Source: Ailurus styani (taxonomy: Eukaryota > Chordata > Mammalia > Carnivora > Ailuridae). From it: a stretch of 64,000 nucleotides of DNA. The position numbers were made by a program, and so were the translations under genes. Below are positions 33,206 through 46,299 of the stretch, piece after piece. Under the pieces are notes generated by a model. The model did not search any database. It was not told the origin of the DNA and saw nothing but the letters and a program-made list of their open reading frames with translations. Within the stretch, counting starts at the first letter, position 1. Each line of letters opens with the position of its first letter. The stretch spans positions 319,643 to 383,642 of the forward strand of contig LNAC01000273.1 of assembly GCA_002007465.1 (NCBI GenBank), given 5' to 3'.

Positions 33206-33640
33206 AGTCCCTCAATGACTGCCTTGTGGCCTATGACTGTCACAGTAGGACTTGTAGTCTTTATATGAAAAGGAACTGCATTTCATTTTGACAAAGCTTT
33301 AGATTTTTAGATAAGAAGGGTAGGATTTTTGACTGTAAGACTGCCGAATGGGATGGATGGCATAATGCTGCTGAAGGCTTTAGTACGCCTCTAGCAATTT
33401 CCACAAACCTTAAAAAAATCTGCCAGGCTCAGTGGAAGAAACTGGCTTGAAAACCACTGGTTTAGAACTTGTGGCCCTATAGGCAGATCCTGATCTACAT
33501 GTTGAAGATCTCGTTCTAGGGTATTGATTCTGCTTCCCACCCTCTCCCCGAAAGATTGTATTTCTCCCTCTGCCCTCCCCATTTTAACAAATGGAACCAC
33601 AAGCAGCCATGTTGAACAGCCCAAACTGAAGTTCTTATTC
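33206..33640. other. Unassigned stretch
   Basis: 'cttgaaaaccactggtttag' at about 33447 may be one end of a MER5-type element. The remainder is unassigned. Confidence 0.4.
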
Positions 33641-34250
33641 ATTTTATCCTCACTCTGTTTCCTAATTCCTATTAATTACTAAGTCCAATTGGCTCTAGGT
33701 TCAAATATAACCTACATTTTTCCATTTCCCTCCACCTTCTTCTCTCAACTCGTCTTCAAATTAGACCCCCATAATCTCTTCCATAAGCTGCCGGAGCTGC
33801 CTTCTGCGGCCTCTCAGATTCCCCTCTTGTCCCCTGTACTTCATTCTCCTCACTTAGCCATTCTCCTCACTTAAAATGTGAATCCCGTGTCATTCCCCTA
33901 CTTACAACTCTGTGATGAATCCCATTATATTTGGAATAAAATCCAAACTCCTTAACATTGGCCTTCTACGATCCTGATTCTCCCGGTCCTTCTCACCTCA
34001 TCGCCCCTCATTCCAAATGGCATCTCCCCATGCTAGTCGCACGGAACTTGGGTCAGCTCTGAACACATCAAACTTACTTTTGCATGGGCAACTCTGTACT
34101 CTTTTACCTCTGCCTGGAATGCACTTCCCCAAGATATTCTTAAGTCTAGCTGTTCTCCTCCTTCGGATATTAATTTAAGTATCTTTAGATATCACCTGTT
34201 CTCCTCTAGGGACCTTCTCAAATAAATTCCAAGTCCCCAACTTGTTTCGT
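33641..34250 (+). repeat. L2 LINE, + strand
   Basis: 'gtgatgaatcccattatatt', 'aataaaatccaaactcctta', 'gccttctacgatcctgattc', 'ctctgcctggaatgcacttc' and 'atatcacctgttctcctcta' follow the L2 3' half in order. Confidence 0.88.
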
Positions 34251-34509
34251 TTTCTTTCTAGGATTGAGAGAGGACACACTGCAGTTTACACAAAATGTAT
34301 TTGAATAGGTGTTGTGATCTAAGGGTTAGTTAGCTGAAGTTACACTCTAGACGCAGACAGCGCTCTCATCAGGAATTCACACTCCCAGAGGAGGGTGGGA
34401 GGCTGTTAGCTAACACTGTTCAGAAAGGCCACACTCCAGAGGAGCCTACTCCCAACACTTCACTATCTTTACACTAAAAATGTTTTGCTAATTAGGATTT
34501 GTAAATCTA
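34251..34509. other. Unassigned stretch
   Basis: No gene or repeat was recognised. Confidence 0.4.
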
Positions 34510-34714
34510 AGAAGTGGATTAAAAAAATATTTTATTTATTTATTTGACAGAGAGCACAAACGGCGGGGGGTGGGGGGTTGGGTGGGGAGAAGCAGGCTCC
34601 CTGCAGAGCAGAGAGTCAGACAGGGGACTCCATCCCAGGGCCCTGGGATCATGACCTAAGCCGAAGGCAGATGCTTAACCAACTGAGCCACCCAGGCGCC
34701 CCGAGAACTGGATT
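34510..34714 (-). mobile_element. CanSINE, - strand, with G-rich interruption
   Basis: The body at 34521-34703 runs from 'attttatttatttatttgac' to 'gccacccaggcgccc'. The CT-rich part is altered to a G-rich run on the + strand at about 34561-34588. The flanks agaagtggatt and agaactggatt differ at one base. Confidence 0.95.
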
Positions 34715-35505
34715 TTTATTGGTGAAATTAGTGCCTTGTTAATTAACATGTTGAATGCTAGAGATGGACTTTCATTGGTAAAATTAAAGGTGGATGTGTC
34801 AAAAACATTTTGGTTCTATCTCCCAATGAGGCATGCACAAGGCATAGAAAACTAGAAAACACTTTCTTTCTGGAATTGGAATGCAGAACTTGATCTTGAA
34901 ATCTCCCGTGTCTAGCTTTTGGTTAGAAGACTTGATTGCCTGCTGCTGATCATGAGGGCAGCAGAATCCTGCCTTGGGATATTGTCACATCCATCTTGAG
35001 GAAGTCTTTCATGAAAGATGGTGATGGGAATATCTGAAAGGACAGAGAAGTGACACTCCATCAAACCACAGAATAGATTTCTTTAACTATGGAAAGCCTG
35101 TTTGCTAATCCATTTTATTTAACAAAGTCCTTAGTGTGTGGTAGGAGTTAGTATGAATCTTGCTTTTGTTTATAACCTAACAGCAGGTTGTAGAGTAGCT
35201 CACACTTATCTATCTCAAGCTTATGATGGTAATTGCTATCTATCAAAAAGAACCCAAGACTTGTGCATCCCAAATGGGCTTTGACTTGGTTTATAAGAAT
35301 TAGTAGGTAAAATTCACTAGCATGTATGTTTACTTGTTTAGTATCTCTTCGCTGCACCTGTGACGCCAGTGTAAATCTCCCAAGAGCAGAGGTCTTAGGT
35401 GATCTCTTCCCACAACCTTGACCAGAACCTGGAATCTCAGTCACTCAATGGCTATTTTGGATTTCGAAAAATAGAATAAAGGGAAGGGAGAAGGAAAGGT
35501 AAAAA
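34715..35505. other. Unassigned stretch
   Basis: No repeat was recognised. A 98-codon ORF on the - strand at 35148-35444 has no motif that I recognise. Confidence 0.4.
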
Positions 35506-35745
35506 GAATAGAACAGAGGGGTGCCAGGGTGACTCAGTTGATTAAACGTCCAACTCTTGATTTCTACTCAGGTCATGATCTCAGAGTCATGAGATTGAGT
35601 CTTGAGTTGGGTTCTGTGCTGGGCATGAAGCCTGCGTGGGATTCTTTCTCTCCCTTTCCCTTTGCCCATACCAGGCCCCGCACCCCCACTTGCTCACACT
35701 CTCTTTTTCTTTCCCTCTCTTTAAAAAAAAGGGAATAGAACAGAG
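35506..35745 (+). mobile_element. CanSINE, + strand, older, with exact 13-bp TSD
   Basis: The body at 35519-35732 has 'ggtgccagggtgactcag' as head and a diverged B-box region. The flanks are gaatagaacagag on both sides. Confidence 0.95.
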
Positions 35746-36118
35746 AAACGAAGTAAGGAAAACTGGAAAGAAGAATGAAGAATAGATGTATGGAGAGGAC
35801 AAAAGTGTCCTTAGTCTTTTTTTTTTTAAAGAGAAGTAGCCTTTATTTCCTTGTTTCACAAATAAACTTGGATGAATTGGTTGATTCTTGGTAATTAGTC
35901 TTGGTTGAGTGCGTCCTTAGTCTTAAATAGGCAATGGCGAAAAGTAGTAGAGCTAAGACTCCAACATATGTTTCTTGGAATATTGGCCCTGTGAGATGCT
36001 ATGAGGAAAAACATATTGAGTAGATCAGTAAGATTGATAAGGACTACATAAACCTCTCCCTCAAATGTCCACAGTGTGCACAAGCATATTAAAGGCTCTG
36101 AGAGGCATTTTAGGGAAC
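35746..36118. other. Unassigned stretch
   Basis: A T-run lies at 35817-35827. No gene or repeat was recognised. Confidence 0.4.
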
Positions 36119-36122
36119 ACAT

Positions 36123-36156
<34 letters not shown>

Positions 36157-36172
36157 GCATATACACACACCA
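36119..36172. repeat. (CA)n microsatellite
   Basis: About 13 CA units are followed by 'aaacaggcatatacacacac'. Confidence 0.95.
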
Positions 36173-37110
36173 AAACACCTTGTTAACTTTGTTTTATCCT
36201 GTATCTCCCAAACTAATTTTAACATGGGGTTCTTTTTTTCTCTGTGACATTTATTGACAAACTCTGAAAAGGGCTTTAGAAAAACATAAAAGGTGGTGGA
36301 TAGGAAACTGGCAAAGAAAATACCAGTGCTTCCATTATCCTGTGAAGCTAGTTCTGGGGCAAGGGTCTAACCTCCCCTCCCACGCACCTCAGGCATGGAG
36401 GGCATCTGCAACTGGGTTCTGAAGTAGCCAGGGAAACAACTCTCAGACTACTTCTACCTTCTGACCCACCCTTCACCCAGAGAAAGGAAGATGGGCTGAA
36501 TGGCTGAACTTTCCTGAAGCAGGAATACGGAGAGATAACTAGGAGCAATCATGCACTGAAAATCCAATATGAACGTGCTAGCCAGTGTAGCAGAAAAAAT
36601 GAACCCATGAGAGTTGCCAGTACAGTGAAACCCACTTACTACATCCTTTTAAAGATCAGCCTAATGCTCACACATGCTCAATGCTTCCTTTTCTTGGCCC
36701 TGGGAGAAATATTATGAAGGTGTTTCACTTTAGTAGGGTTCATGAGTTTATGGCCTTGAGAATGCCCTTGAGAATAAACTCTAGGGATTGAGAGAGAGGA
36801 AAAGAAAACTACTTTTAATGGATTTTGTCTCTATCTCTTTTCCATAATATTGCAACTAAAACATTTGAATTTAATTTTCTAGACTCAGTAAGTACCAAAA
36901 AGAGATGACTATTTCCCTTTTCTTATGATCTATAGTTAACTAAAAATCAAATCAAGTCAGAGAATTAAGCAAATATATTTTGGGAGAGATTCCTAAAATA
37001 TAAATACTCCAAAATGCATATGACAAAACTATTAAATGTTTGAATAACACTAGGGACATATGAATGTGTGCAAAGGTAAAATGACAACAAAGAGAATGTG
37101 CTCTTTCTTA
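36173..37110. other. Unassigned stretch
   Basis: No gene or repeat was recognised. ORFs are at most 75 codons. Confidence 0.45.
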
Positions 37111-37445
37111 GGCCCTGAACTTTTTATGTGCTTTTCTTTCCACTTGGAGATCTTTGGTCTCATCTTTGTCTCACTAATTACCATTCATCCTTCAGCAGTC
37201 TGCAGTTTTGATGACATTTACTTTGACAAGTCTTTCCTGAGCCAGTCACCTAGTCTGAAAGAACCTGGTCAGCTATCCCCATTGTAACTTCCCTTATCAC
37301 ATTTGGTTATGTATTTAATTGCCAACTCACTGCTAGATTACAAACTCCAAAATGTCAGGGACCACATACATCTCATTCATTGGTTAGTATCCAGAGCCTA
37401 ATGAATTGTCTGGCAGAAAATAGAAGCTTAATAAATTGGTTGACT
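37111..37445 (+). repeat. L2 LINE 3' end, + strand
   Basis: 'tgacaagtctttcctgagcc', 'ttgtaacttcccttatcaca', 'agattacaaactccaaaatg', 'tcagggaccacatacatctc' and a last 'gaagcttaataaattggttg' match L2 through its 3' tail. Confidence 0.85.
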
Positions 37446-40400
37446 CTAAAGTTTTGGTTTAACTAGAATATAATCTACATTTTAACATCCAAACTTGCAT
37501 TTGGGGAAACTTACATTAGCATAAATATTAATTCCATGTTCATATATCTACTAGCTCCAGGGTAATTTAACCAGAATTCAAAGAAAAGCTTAGTTTAAAA
37601 ATTATGGAAATTAAAAACTTAAGAGATGAAGTTTTTAAAGTAATCTTGAGTTTTGCAAGTTTGTAGAAATCTAGGCACTTCTTGAAAGCATTGCTTTTGG
37701 TTATAAAGTTTAAGTTAGATGATTGAGAGGCATTTCATTGTTTAAGATGTTTGCTTCATTGAAATGTACAGTCTGCTGTGTGGTTTTCTGGTCACATGAC
37801 TGTAGAGGTCACATACTTATGTGAAAGCTACAGAATGAATAAACAAATAGATGAAAGACCTAGGTTACATACACACACGTTCTTTTTCTTGAGACATTCA
37901 TTTATTTGCATGTGTGTTGCATGGCTATATTAAGGTGTATAGAGAGGGATGAAAAGAAAGAGAAAAGAGGGAAGAAGTAAAGAAAAATAAAATAAAGAGA
38001 AAGAAGAGAGAGAAAAAATTTGGTTTGTAATCAAATTCTTGGATTCCTGGTATAAATAAATTAACCAAGTGAAAGCAAACCAATACTTGATTAATATCGA
38101 GCTAAACTGAAACCTCAGGTATGTTGTGTGTGTGTGTTTATGTATGTAGGAGTCTTTTCCTGCTGGTGTATTGTGTTCATTGGCCTATGCTCACATTGTA
38201 TCAGAAGTCTGTAATCTTTGATAAAATTCTCCTCTGTACAAATAAAATAAATAATAAAGCAATTTGCTGATGATCAGAACTTGGTCACACCTTGCAAAAA
38301 GATGAAGTGAAATGGGATAGTTTGGAATTTTTACTGTAACTGGTTGCTACGTGGCAAATACATCTTTACTGGCCAATTGAGATTATACACACAGAATGGT
38401 TTCAAAGTAGTGAAAACCCCAAAACAAAACCAAGGATATACAGAGTGGGAAATTTGGAAGAAAGCGTAGGCTCATATAGAATATGATGATTCCCGGGCAG
38501 GAGAGAAGGAGCACAAACTATATTGCGGGGGAGAATACAAATTTTTGAAAGTCAAGTCTCAATGCTCAGAAAGAATGCTCAGTGTGAGTTCAGTACAGAC
38601 TATCTTCACTTCATTCTAAAAAAAGCGGCTTGAGCATTTGGAGAGGTACAAAGAAGGAACAGAAAGATAGAAGAGCTCACGATGGGCTATAAATCTTGAT
38701 GCTTAAATTGAGTGGGGGGGGGAGTTGAGACAGTACAGAGCAGTACTTGTTAAAAAAAAAGTGACAAATGGTGTTTCCATTTGCTAAAGTCATTTACAAT
38801 TGGCCATTAATAAAAAGGTTGGGAGAGGGGGAGCCGCTTGCAGAAGTTTTAAAATTTCAGTCATCAGATTCAGCCTATTTCATTTAATTCCATTTAACAG
38901 CTTAGAGTTGATTTTATTCAAATATGTATAAGGTCTCAAATGGAAAACATTTTGGTAATTTGCATGGCTATTTTCAAGACTGCAAAATCTAATCGTCACA
39001 GACAATAGAACCAGACTGTCGGCAATGGAAATAAGGGACAAAAATGACTGATGTAAATCAGCCCTTGAGAAGTTAGGTTTCTCCCAAGATAACCCAAATC
39101 AGTGCAATGTCCTTGCTCACAAAGTTGATGTTCACATAAGTAGCTGATGACATTCCCAGAGAAACTGCAAGTCCTGCCTGGGGCCATGGTCTACTCGCTG
39201 CACAGTCTCCCCATGGTGCTGTCTTCTACTGTGAGGAGATAAACCTTTTCATCTTGATGAAGAAGGGTCTCGACATGTTTTATTAGTTGCGCCTTAGTTT
39301 AAACTCCTTTTCCTTTAAGTGTCTTTGGGGTGACTGTTAGATTCCTTGCTCTCTTGATATCCTGGAGATCCACCGGGTGCTATAATTATTATAATTGTGG
39401 GCCATAACTGTCTTGTTTTGGGGCCATCTGCTCTTCTCACTTGAATAATCTAGTTTGTCATTGGGCACACATAAATCACAGACATGATAGTTTTCTCTCT
39501 TCCCGACTTGACAAACCCCAAGCACATTTAGAATTCAGCCTTGTAATTAAGCAGAGCCCAGTCTCCACAGGCAGGGCTCATACGAAAGGATTTGCAGCCT
39601 GGGGAGGGGCTCTTTGTGTTGACCTTGGATGGCAGACATTCTAGCATCTGAGGGAATTGCTGCCCCTACACCATTCTCATTGGTGACCCTAAATCACATC
39701 CCCAGATTATGTGGTTAATAGGACACTGGGCACTAAATTTGGAGTGAAAAGATGTCCAATTGGCCTTTGATGTATGTGTGTAGTATGTGTGTGTGTGTAA
39801 TGATACGTGCATTACAACACATTTATTTGTTCCAGGAAGAACCAAATGGTGATAAGAGTAAACACATTAAGACTTTCTCAAAGTGTATGAGCATGTTTGT
39901 ACACCTGCTTTCTGTGTTGTGGTTTATAATAGGGGTACCTTTCCATTGTATTCCCCCCCTTCCCCCACCAAAGAATCTAGAGTTCTCTAATGCTGACTAC
40001 ACATGGCTCAGATGAATCCTAATGGGCTGTGTTCTTTGTGGGAAGATGTTGCTGTTTCTACCCTCTCAACATCAAAAGACATGAGTTGACTTGTTATTTG
40101 GACACTCACAGAGGATCCCTTTGGTAGGAGAACCAACTGTCTTGATTTGCCCAAGACTGTCCCAATTTTAGCAATGAAAATTTTTCATCCCTAAACCCCA
40201 CAGTTTGGGACTTGATTGTTTCTCATCTCTTAGCTCTTGCTCAAGAAAACTGAACAGTGTGAGATGGTTTCTTGCAGTTGGCACTCTTGCCTCTTGCTTT
40301 GACAATCTGCTTTGGCCTTACCTATTTAATTGATTCCGCTAGAACACAACTTACGCCTTCCTTTGTGCTATGCTCTAATCTGAGGTTTTCAGACTGTACC

Positions 40401-40543
40401 CCACTGCAGTCCAGGAGTCCATGGAGAACCCTGCCGACAGGAAGTCAAGTACTGAGAGCTCCAGATTTGCTCTCACCATTTCAACCAAAGTAGTTCCTCC
40501 ACATTCCATGTAAAGTATTGGGTTCTATGTTACATTGACTGGC
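37446..40543. other. Long SINE-free stretch, possibly containing conserved non-coding DNA
   Basis: I recognise no gene. A purine-rich tract lies at 37943-38018. The block 38760-39200 holds several AT-rich motifs, including 'caattggccattaataa' and 'atttgcatggc', of the kind bound by homeodomain and POU factors. That is only suggestive. A short segment at about 40130-40215 ('gcccaagactgtcccaattt') may be part of an old DNA element. Confidence 0.4.
37943..38018 (+). repeat. Polypurine tract
   Basis: Nearly all bases are A or G for about 75 nt, with GAAAGAGAAAAG-type units and only a few T. Confidence 0.9.
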
Positions 40544-40688
40544 AAAAAGATATGTCTTAGGGGCACCTGGACGGCTCAGTTGGCTTAGCATGCAACTCTT
40601 GATCTTGGGGTTGTGAGTTCAAGCCCCACGTCAGGATTATTTAGAGATTATTTAAAAGTAAAACCTTAAAAAAAAAAGATGTTCCTTA
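40544..40688 (+). mobile_element. Short CanSINE, + strand, older form
   Basis: The body at 40560-40672 has a tRNA-like head 'gggcacctggacggctcag' and 'gggttgtgagttcaagcccc', then a short tail without the CT-rich part. The flanks aaaaagatatgtctta and aaaaagatgttcctta are a diverged duplication. Confidence 0.92.
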
Positions 40689-41228
40689 AACAAAGTTTAA
40701 GAATCATAGCTCTAATGAAGTTGCTAACTTTATTTAGACTTTAATAAATAAGCCAGACTGACTTTAAGAAAAGGGAAGGAGTAGGACTAGACTTTGATAG
40801 AAGGACCTTTGCTTTTCCCTCTTCTTTTGTTGGGTATAAAAAATACTGCTCTAGTAGTCAAATGTTGGCAATTGTAAAGTATTTTCCCCAACTGTCCCCT
40901 CTTCCTGAACATCTTTCCCTTTTTCTCTGATGGCACGGGTTACCATGTAATAGTCCACATGTTAGCATTCTTCAGAATGTCGGGGATTGATTAAGGGATA
41001 GGACTGTCAAATACAAGAAAACAGTTTTAAAAACTTGCAGTTTCAAAGTTTTCCTTAGTATGTCAGAAATGTATGGTGTCCTGTGGGTCAGCCTGGCCAT
41101 TAGCAGAGAGACCTGATGTTATTATATGTTGATTTAGTTATGAAAGGAATTTATTGCATGGGTAATACATCGATATTTTCTGGGAAACAAGTAACCATAT
41201 TGTAATGCACTTATCATTACACATGCAC
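40689..41228. other. Unassigned stretch
   Basis: No gene or repeat was recognised. Confidence 0.4.
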
Positions 41229-41256
41229 CCTCTCTCTCTCTCTCTCTCTCTCTCTG

Positions 41257-41295
<39 letters not shown>

Positions 41296-41302
41296 CTCAC
41301 AT
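41229..41302. repeat. Compound (CT)n(CA)n microsatellite
   Basis: About 13 CT units lead through 'gtca' into about 17 CA units with one CGCA interruption. Confidence 0.98.
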
Positions 41303-43437
41303 GCCCCATCTTTGGAAAGAACCAAACCTTGAGCTAGTGCTGAGGTCAAAGAATAAATAGCCAACAAAGATTGATGAGAAGTTCTTGAAATTAAGTTATG
41401 AGAGAAAAGCCTAAATTCAGGTTAGGTTCAGGTTAGGAGAGAGAAACTAAGTATTTCACACCAAAGAAAAGATATTCTAATGAAAATTCAAAAACACAGG
41501 AATAGCCATTAGCAACACAAAAGAGTGAAGGGACCGAGGTGTAAGTCAATCAGTTCTGTTCATTTTTCCATTCCCTCACTAACCTCCTACCATCACGTGG
41601 TGTTGACACCTTCATGACATTGTAGCACCAGTCTTCCTCTCTTTACCACCAAGGCTCCCTATGCTGTTCATTCTGCCAGTTTGTTCCTCATTGTTACTGT
41701 CTCAGATCTATATCTTGAGAGATGTGAATTTGAACTAGGAAACGATGTAGGTCTTTATTTATATGGCGTGGCTTCTAGATTAAAGTTAGAATTTGGGAAC
41801 AGAGCCTTGATGATGCTGTCAGCCTCTTCAGACCTGTCACCCTGACACTCTCTTTTCTCACACATCAGCTCTTGAACTGTTTCCTCTTCCTTTTTCTCTC
41901 CTTCTGCCTCTTTTTTTCCTCTGTGTGTATGTTTTTCGGACTCTGATGTTCACTAAATGGTTACCTGGCTCTTCCTTTCCAGACTGAAAACATAGGCAGG
42001 ACAGTGAGGAATGATGTCTGAAATAAGAGAGCATCACTATTGTCACACATCTGAGGGCATCCGTGAAGGACATTATTAACTGCGAAGAGATTGGCCACGT
42101 TCCCAGACGAATCTAGAATATTTCGGTGGCTTTCCTGGTGTTGCATTCTGTTAGTTTTTAAATTTTCTCTTTTATCTATTTTTCTTCCTTGCAAACCCAA
42201 GGAGTAGTCCTGGGCAGGAATAAAATGGCCTTTGTCAGGTTGTGCTTCCACAAGGACATGGGGGGAAAGTGTTGTACGTGAATGTGTTAATACAATTCTA
42301 AGTGCTTTCAAACCATTCTGTTTAATGCTCTTTGTGGCATGTAATTCCTGAGGGACGTGCGCCAAACTGATAAGCTCGGTGCTAAAGTGAACTGTCTCAT
42401 CTAGTCCCCGGGAGCCTCTGATGGAAGTGTCAAAACACAATTGTGCACCAGCGGCATTGCTGTCCAGAAGAAACCCACTATTGGCATCACAAGCAAATTA
42501 AAAGACCCACCAAAGTTAATATTCTCACATTATAACAACATCTCCTATAAATTATTAAAGCCCACACAATTTAGTACCCATGTTAGAAAAAAAAAAAAGC
42601 AAGTTGAATCATGAGCCATGCTACTTAATGATTTATTTTTTTTGGTCTTCAATGTGTTGAGGTTTATAAATCATCCGGCTCAACTCTACACAGCACCAAG
42701 GAGAAAGCAGTTGCTAGTCATGCCCTTCCCTCACCAATGATCACCTATGCACGGGGTGGAAGCATACTCATTATTCTAGCATCTATCATCAGCCTCTGTG
42801 TTTCAGACTGGCTGTTCCTTTTCATTACTATAATGCTTAAGCCTGGCATTGAATGGATATGATTTAAGGCTTGAGATGATAGATCTAAGCCTTTTCAGAA
42901 ATAAATATTAACCTCATTATTTAGGCAGGGAGGCCAAACCAACTTGGTGTATTCTGTCTCAAGGCTTCTAAGTAAATCAAGATTTACTTGGAAATCTTGT
43001 GCTCTTTAGTCTGGTCCACCAGTGTTCCCACTGGTCTATCTTGATTATGTTTTATGTTTTTACGCAAATAAATATATTTTATTTCACTCTGAGTGGTGTG
43101 TTTTATCTCTAGCTTTGCCATTGACTTGGGCAAGTCATAGATGTTCTCAGAGACCTGCTTCTTAATCTAGTCAACGAGTATAATATTTTAAATAATCTCT
43201 AATTTCTGTCTCATGTTTAAATTCTGATAGTCACAGTGTATAACTGTAAATCGGGCAGCCATTTCTCCTGCTGTTGGAGTTCCTGAGAGCCCTGTGAATA
43301 TTTGCCTGAGGCATCTCTCTGCCTTTGCCCTAAATTAGCTCTAAGTGGCCTGGGGTCTAGGAGGGGCCTGTCTGTCCCTACTTGTCTGTGCTGGCCATAG
43401 AGCAGGAGAAAGATTTCAAGAGGAATGAATTATATTT
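41303..43437. other. Unassigned stretch including a repeat-free block with a 159-codon ORF
   Basis: No repeat was recognised. The - strand ORF at 41961-42440 is the longest in the window. It has no signal peptide, membrane segment or motif, and no splice context that I can defend, so I do not call a gene. The block 42100-42720 could be conserved non-coding DNA. Confidence 0.4.
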
Positions 43438-43673
43438 GAAAAGAAGTAGAAAGCGGCACCTGGGTGGCTCAGTTGATTAAGCAGCTGCCTTCGGCGCGGG
43501 TCATGATCCCAGGGTCCTGGGATCGAGCCCTGCATCGGGCTCCCTGCTTGGCGGAGAGCCTGCTTCTCCCTCTCCCTCTGTCTACTTCTGCTCACTCTCT
43601 AACTCTCTGTCAAATAAATAAATAAAAGCTCTTAAAAAAAAAAAAAAAAGGAAGGAAAGGAAAAGAAGTTAGA
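43438..43673 (+). mobile_element. CanSINE, + strand, with TSD
   Basis: The body at about 43452-43659 has head 'gcggcacctgggtggctcag', a GGGATCGAGCC block and tail AAATAAATAAATAAAAGC with an A-run and GGAAA units. The flanks gaaaagaagtaga and gaaaagaagttaga match apart from one base. Confidence 0.95.
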
Positions 43674-44735
43674 GATGGGATTAGAACCACTACGATTCTT
43701 CTAGAAACGATGGGCAAACATTGTAAAGACTAAAAAAAATCCTCTGAGGTTAGGTTATAGTTCAAGGCCTTTGGTGACCATGTGGTGTGACTCCTTTGCT
43801 TGTTGCCCATGCACCCCCTCAAGGAAGAGCCTCTAGCCTTGTATATTCCCACTCCAGGATGGGGTTCCCTGGTGTGCAAGCACTGATCTGTGCTGCAGAA
43901 ACAGTACATCCGATTTTGCAAATAGTGTCACATTATATTGAAAATAGTGTCACGTTATATCACTGTCCTAAAGTTAGCAGTAAAATAAATACTTGAGAGT
44001 AAACTAAAAAGGCATGTAAATACAAGTTGTTTTAATAGTTTCTCTTGTAAAGGCAATTTGATACACACACTTCTTAGGAATTAAAATAATAGGCATCAAT
44101 AATGCATGGACTACACATTTAATTTGCTTTGCAGAAGTAAATAAACGTCTGCATTTTTTATGCAGCATCTTGAAACTTAGGAAACATAGTTTGAACTTCT
44201 AAAATGTGTTATTTTAGATTATGTATGACAAGCTTGCATCAGTTTCCCAGTCTCTGATATCACCTGCATGGAATACTGACTTTTCTTCTACTTAAATGTG
44301 TAAGTTTGGGGCCATCACTTAAGCTCAGGGACTTAGTTTTCTCATCTGAAAAATAGAGACAGTAATCTTAGTCACTTCACGGGGCTGATGTACCACTAAA
44401 AAGACATCATATATTTGTGAACGTTCTTTTTAAAATAATAAATCTGTATAGAAGGAAAATTATTGTTTGGATTTTAATTGATATATGAATAATGACTACA
44501 CACAATGGAATTCCGCATTTCTAATCCAAGTAGAAAGGTGGTATTTCATTCATCTACCACAAACACCTTTCTCAGATCACATTTCCATATTCCTTTCCCT
44601 GCTTGAAAAGATCGTGGAATGGGTGGGGTGAAGGAGGGTCTTCACTTTTAAGTTACATTCTGTCCCAGAAACTGCACCATGTTGCAGAAAGCTTAGAACA
44701 TACAGTGGCCAAGGGTGATAGCTTTGCAACTCGCT
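43674..44735. other. Unassigned stretch
   Basis: No gene or repeat was recognised. ORFs are at most 69 codons. Confidence 0.45.
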
Positions 44736-44802
44736 TGTTAAGTTCAGCAAGCATTTATTGGGCTCCAACTATGTGCTCGGCCCTTGTTCACACAGTCAGA
44801 TA
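44736..44802 (-). repeat. L2 or MIR tail fragment
   Basis: 'ttcagcaagcatttattggg' and 'ctccaactatgtgctcgg' match the shared 3' tail of L2 and MIR in reverse. It is too short to separate the two. Confidence 0.55.
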
Positions 44803-46299
44803 GATGGGTGGACTAAGGATTTACTACATGTAGGAAAATAATTTTCCTGTGTAGCTATCTCCCCCCTCCCCAAAGTCTGAGTGTTGGGAGATGGTGAGGA
44901 TGGGGTATTTATACTTGTGAAAGTTAAGTTCAGGCATTGGTTGCCTAAGATCTTTGTGCAGACCTTTGACTTATTGTAGGAGTTGTAGGATAATGCCCCA
45001 TTGAGGAACAAAGGCTTCAGCAGGCTTTACTAAAATGTAAGGTCCACTCTGATGATTAGATAGAATCATTGAACCTTATGCTACCCTATATATACAATGG
45101 AATCCATAAGCACCCTCCTAAGAGGGGAGGCATTTAGATGAGGTCTTTAAGACTTAGGTATTGTGTGCCATGAATGAACATGAAAGGCTGGTGGGCATAA
45201 ATAGCCATTCATTCTGTCAACAACATTAATTGAAAACTCAGGGGTGCATAAAGCCCCATTCTGGTTTATTGAGTAAGCCACAAGAATACCTTCACATCTG
45301 TATGCAAATATTTCACAACTGTGAAAAACCACTACTACCGGTGAGCGAGCACTGCCGGTGTGAAGAGGCCATCAAGTGATGGCACATACACGTTGGCTGT
45401 GGCCTGTCTACGGGGTGTTTGCCTAACATTCATGTGTCATAATTTTTCTGAAATATATATGTCCTTTAAATGTATTATGGCACTTGTAAACACTAAAATT
45501 GGTTCCAGGGTCCTTGGCAAAATGCCTCCATGGGACTGGAAAACCTTGGCAATGTATTTTGGCAGGGTATTAGTATGTCTGCCTAGTAAAGGATCATGTA
45601 TTGATATTGATATGTGCAATTCTATAAAACCTGTAGGTTTTGAATATTTTTTATTTTATGTACAGGGTGACTAAATTTTTGGTTACTGCAAGACCTTTGC
45701 AAAGAACACTTTTCCGTGTTTTAGTATATTCTCTCTTCTAACTTACACTTGGAGCACAAGGACCACCCTCTATTTGACAGTATCAGGGAATCTACTTGGT
45801 CCCTTCCTGGCCTTGCCTACACTAACTGTGTGACTTTGGATTGATTAACCCCACTCTCGAGGAGCCTGGTCAGCAGACTTCGTCCTGCCCTGCCCATGTT
45901 CACTCAGCATCCACCTCTGCACCTGAGGACCGCTTACTTACTGTGAACACCTGTGACTTTGGGGTGGAGGATTTTTTTTTTTTCTCTGAGAATAAGCTCA
46001 CTTTACAAATAAAGCAAGCTGGAAATACCCTAGAATTGTTTTCTCCAGACGCCAATTTCAACCAAAGATGGATGGGGAGTTGGTAGATAAATGTGCCAGC
46101 TTCTTTGCCCCTTGGCTGGGCTGATACTAAGTTGTGTTCTACACCATCCTTCAGGGGTCCCCAGCAGGACTAAGCTCCAGTTGCCAAATTGTAACTGCCT
46201 TGAAAATGCACTTTTTTTTTGGCTTTCTTCCATTCTCTGTCTCATTCCTCACTCCCTGTCAGTGTCTCCTGGCTCCAGCTCCCAAATAAATTACAACGG
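44803..46299. other. Unassigned stretch
   Basis: No gene or clear repeat was recognised. A 104-codon ORF at 45360-45674 has no motif. Confidence 0.45.

Noticed and set aside
39000..39190. - strand ORF with several Cys and His codons as an exon
   Set aside because: No acceptor or donor signals were seen at suitable ends.
41961..42440. 159-codon - strand ORF as a gene
   Set aside because: No motif, no start context or splice sites that I trust, and no similarity that I recognise.
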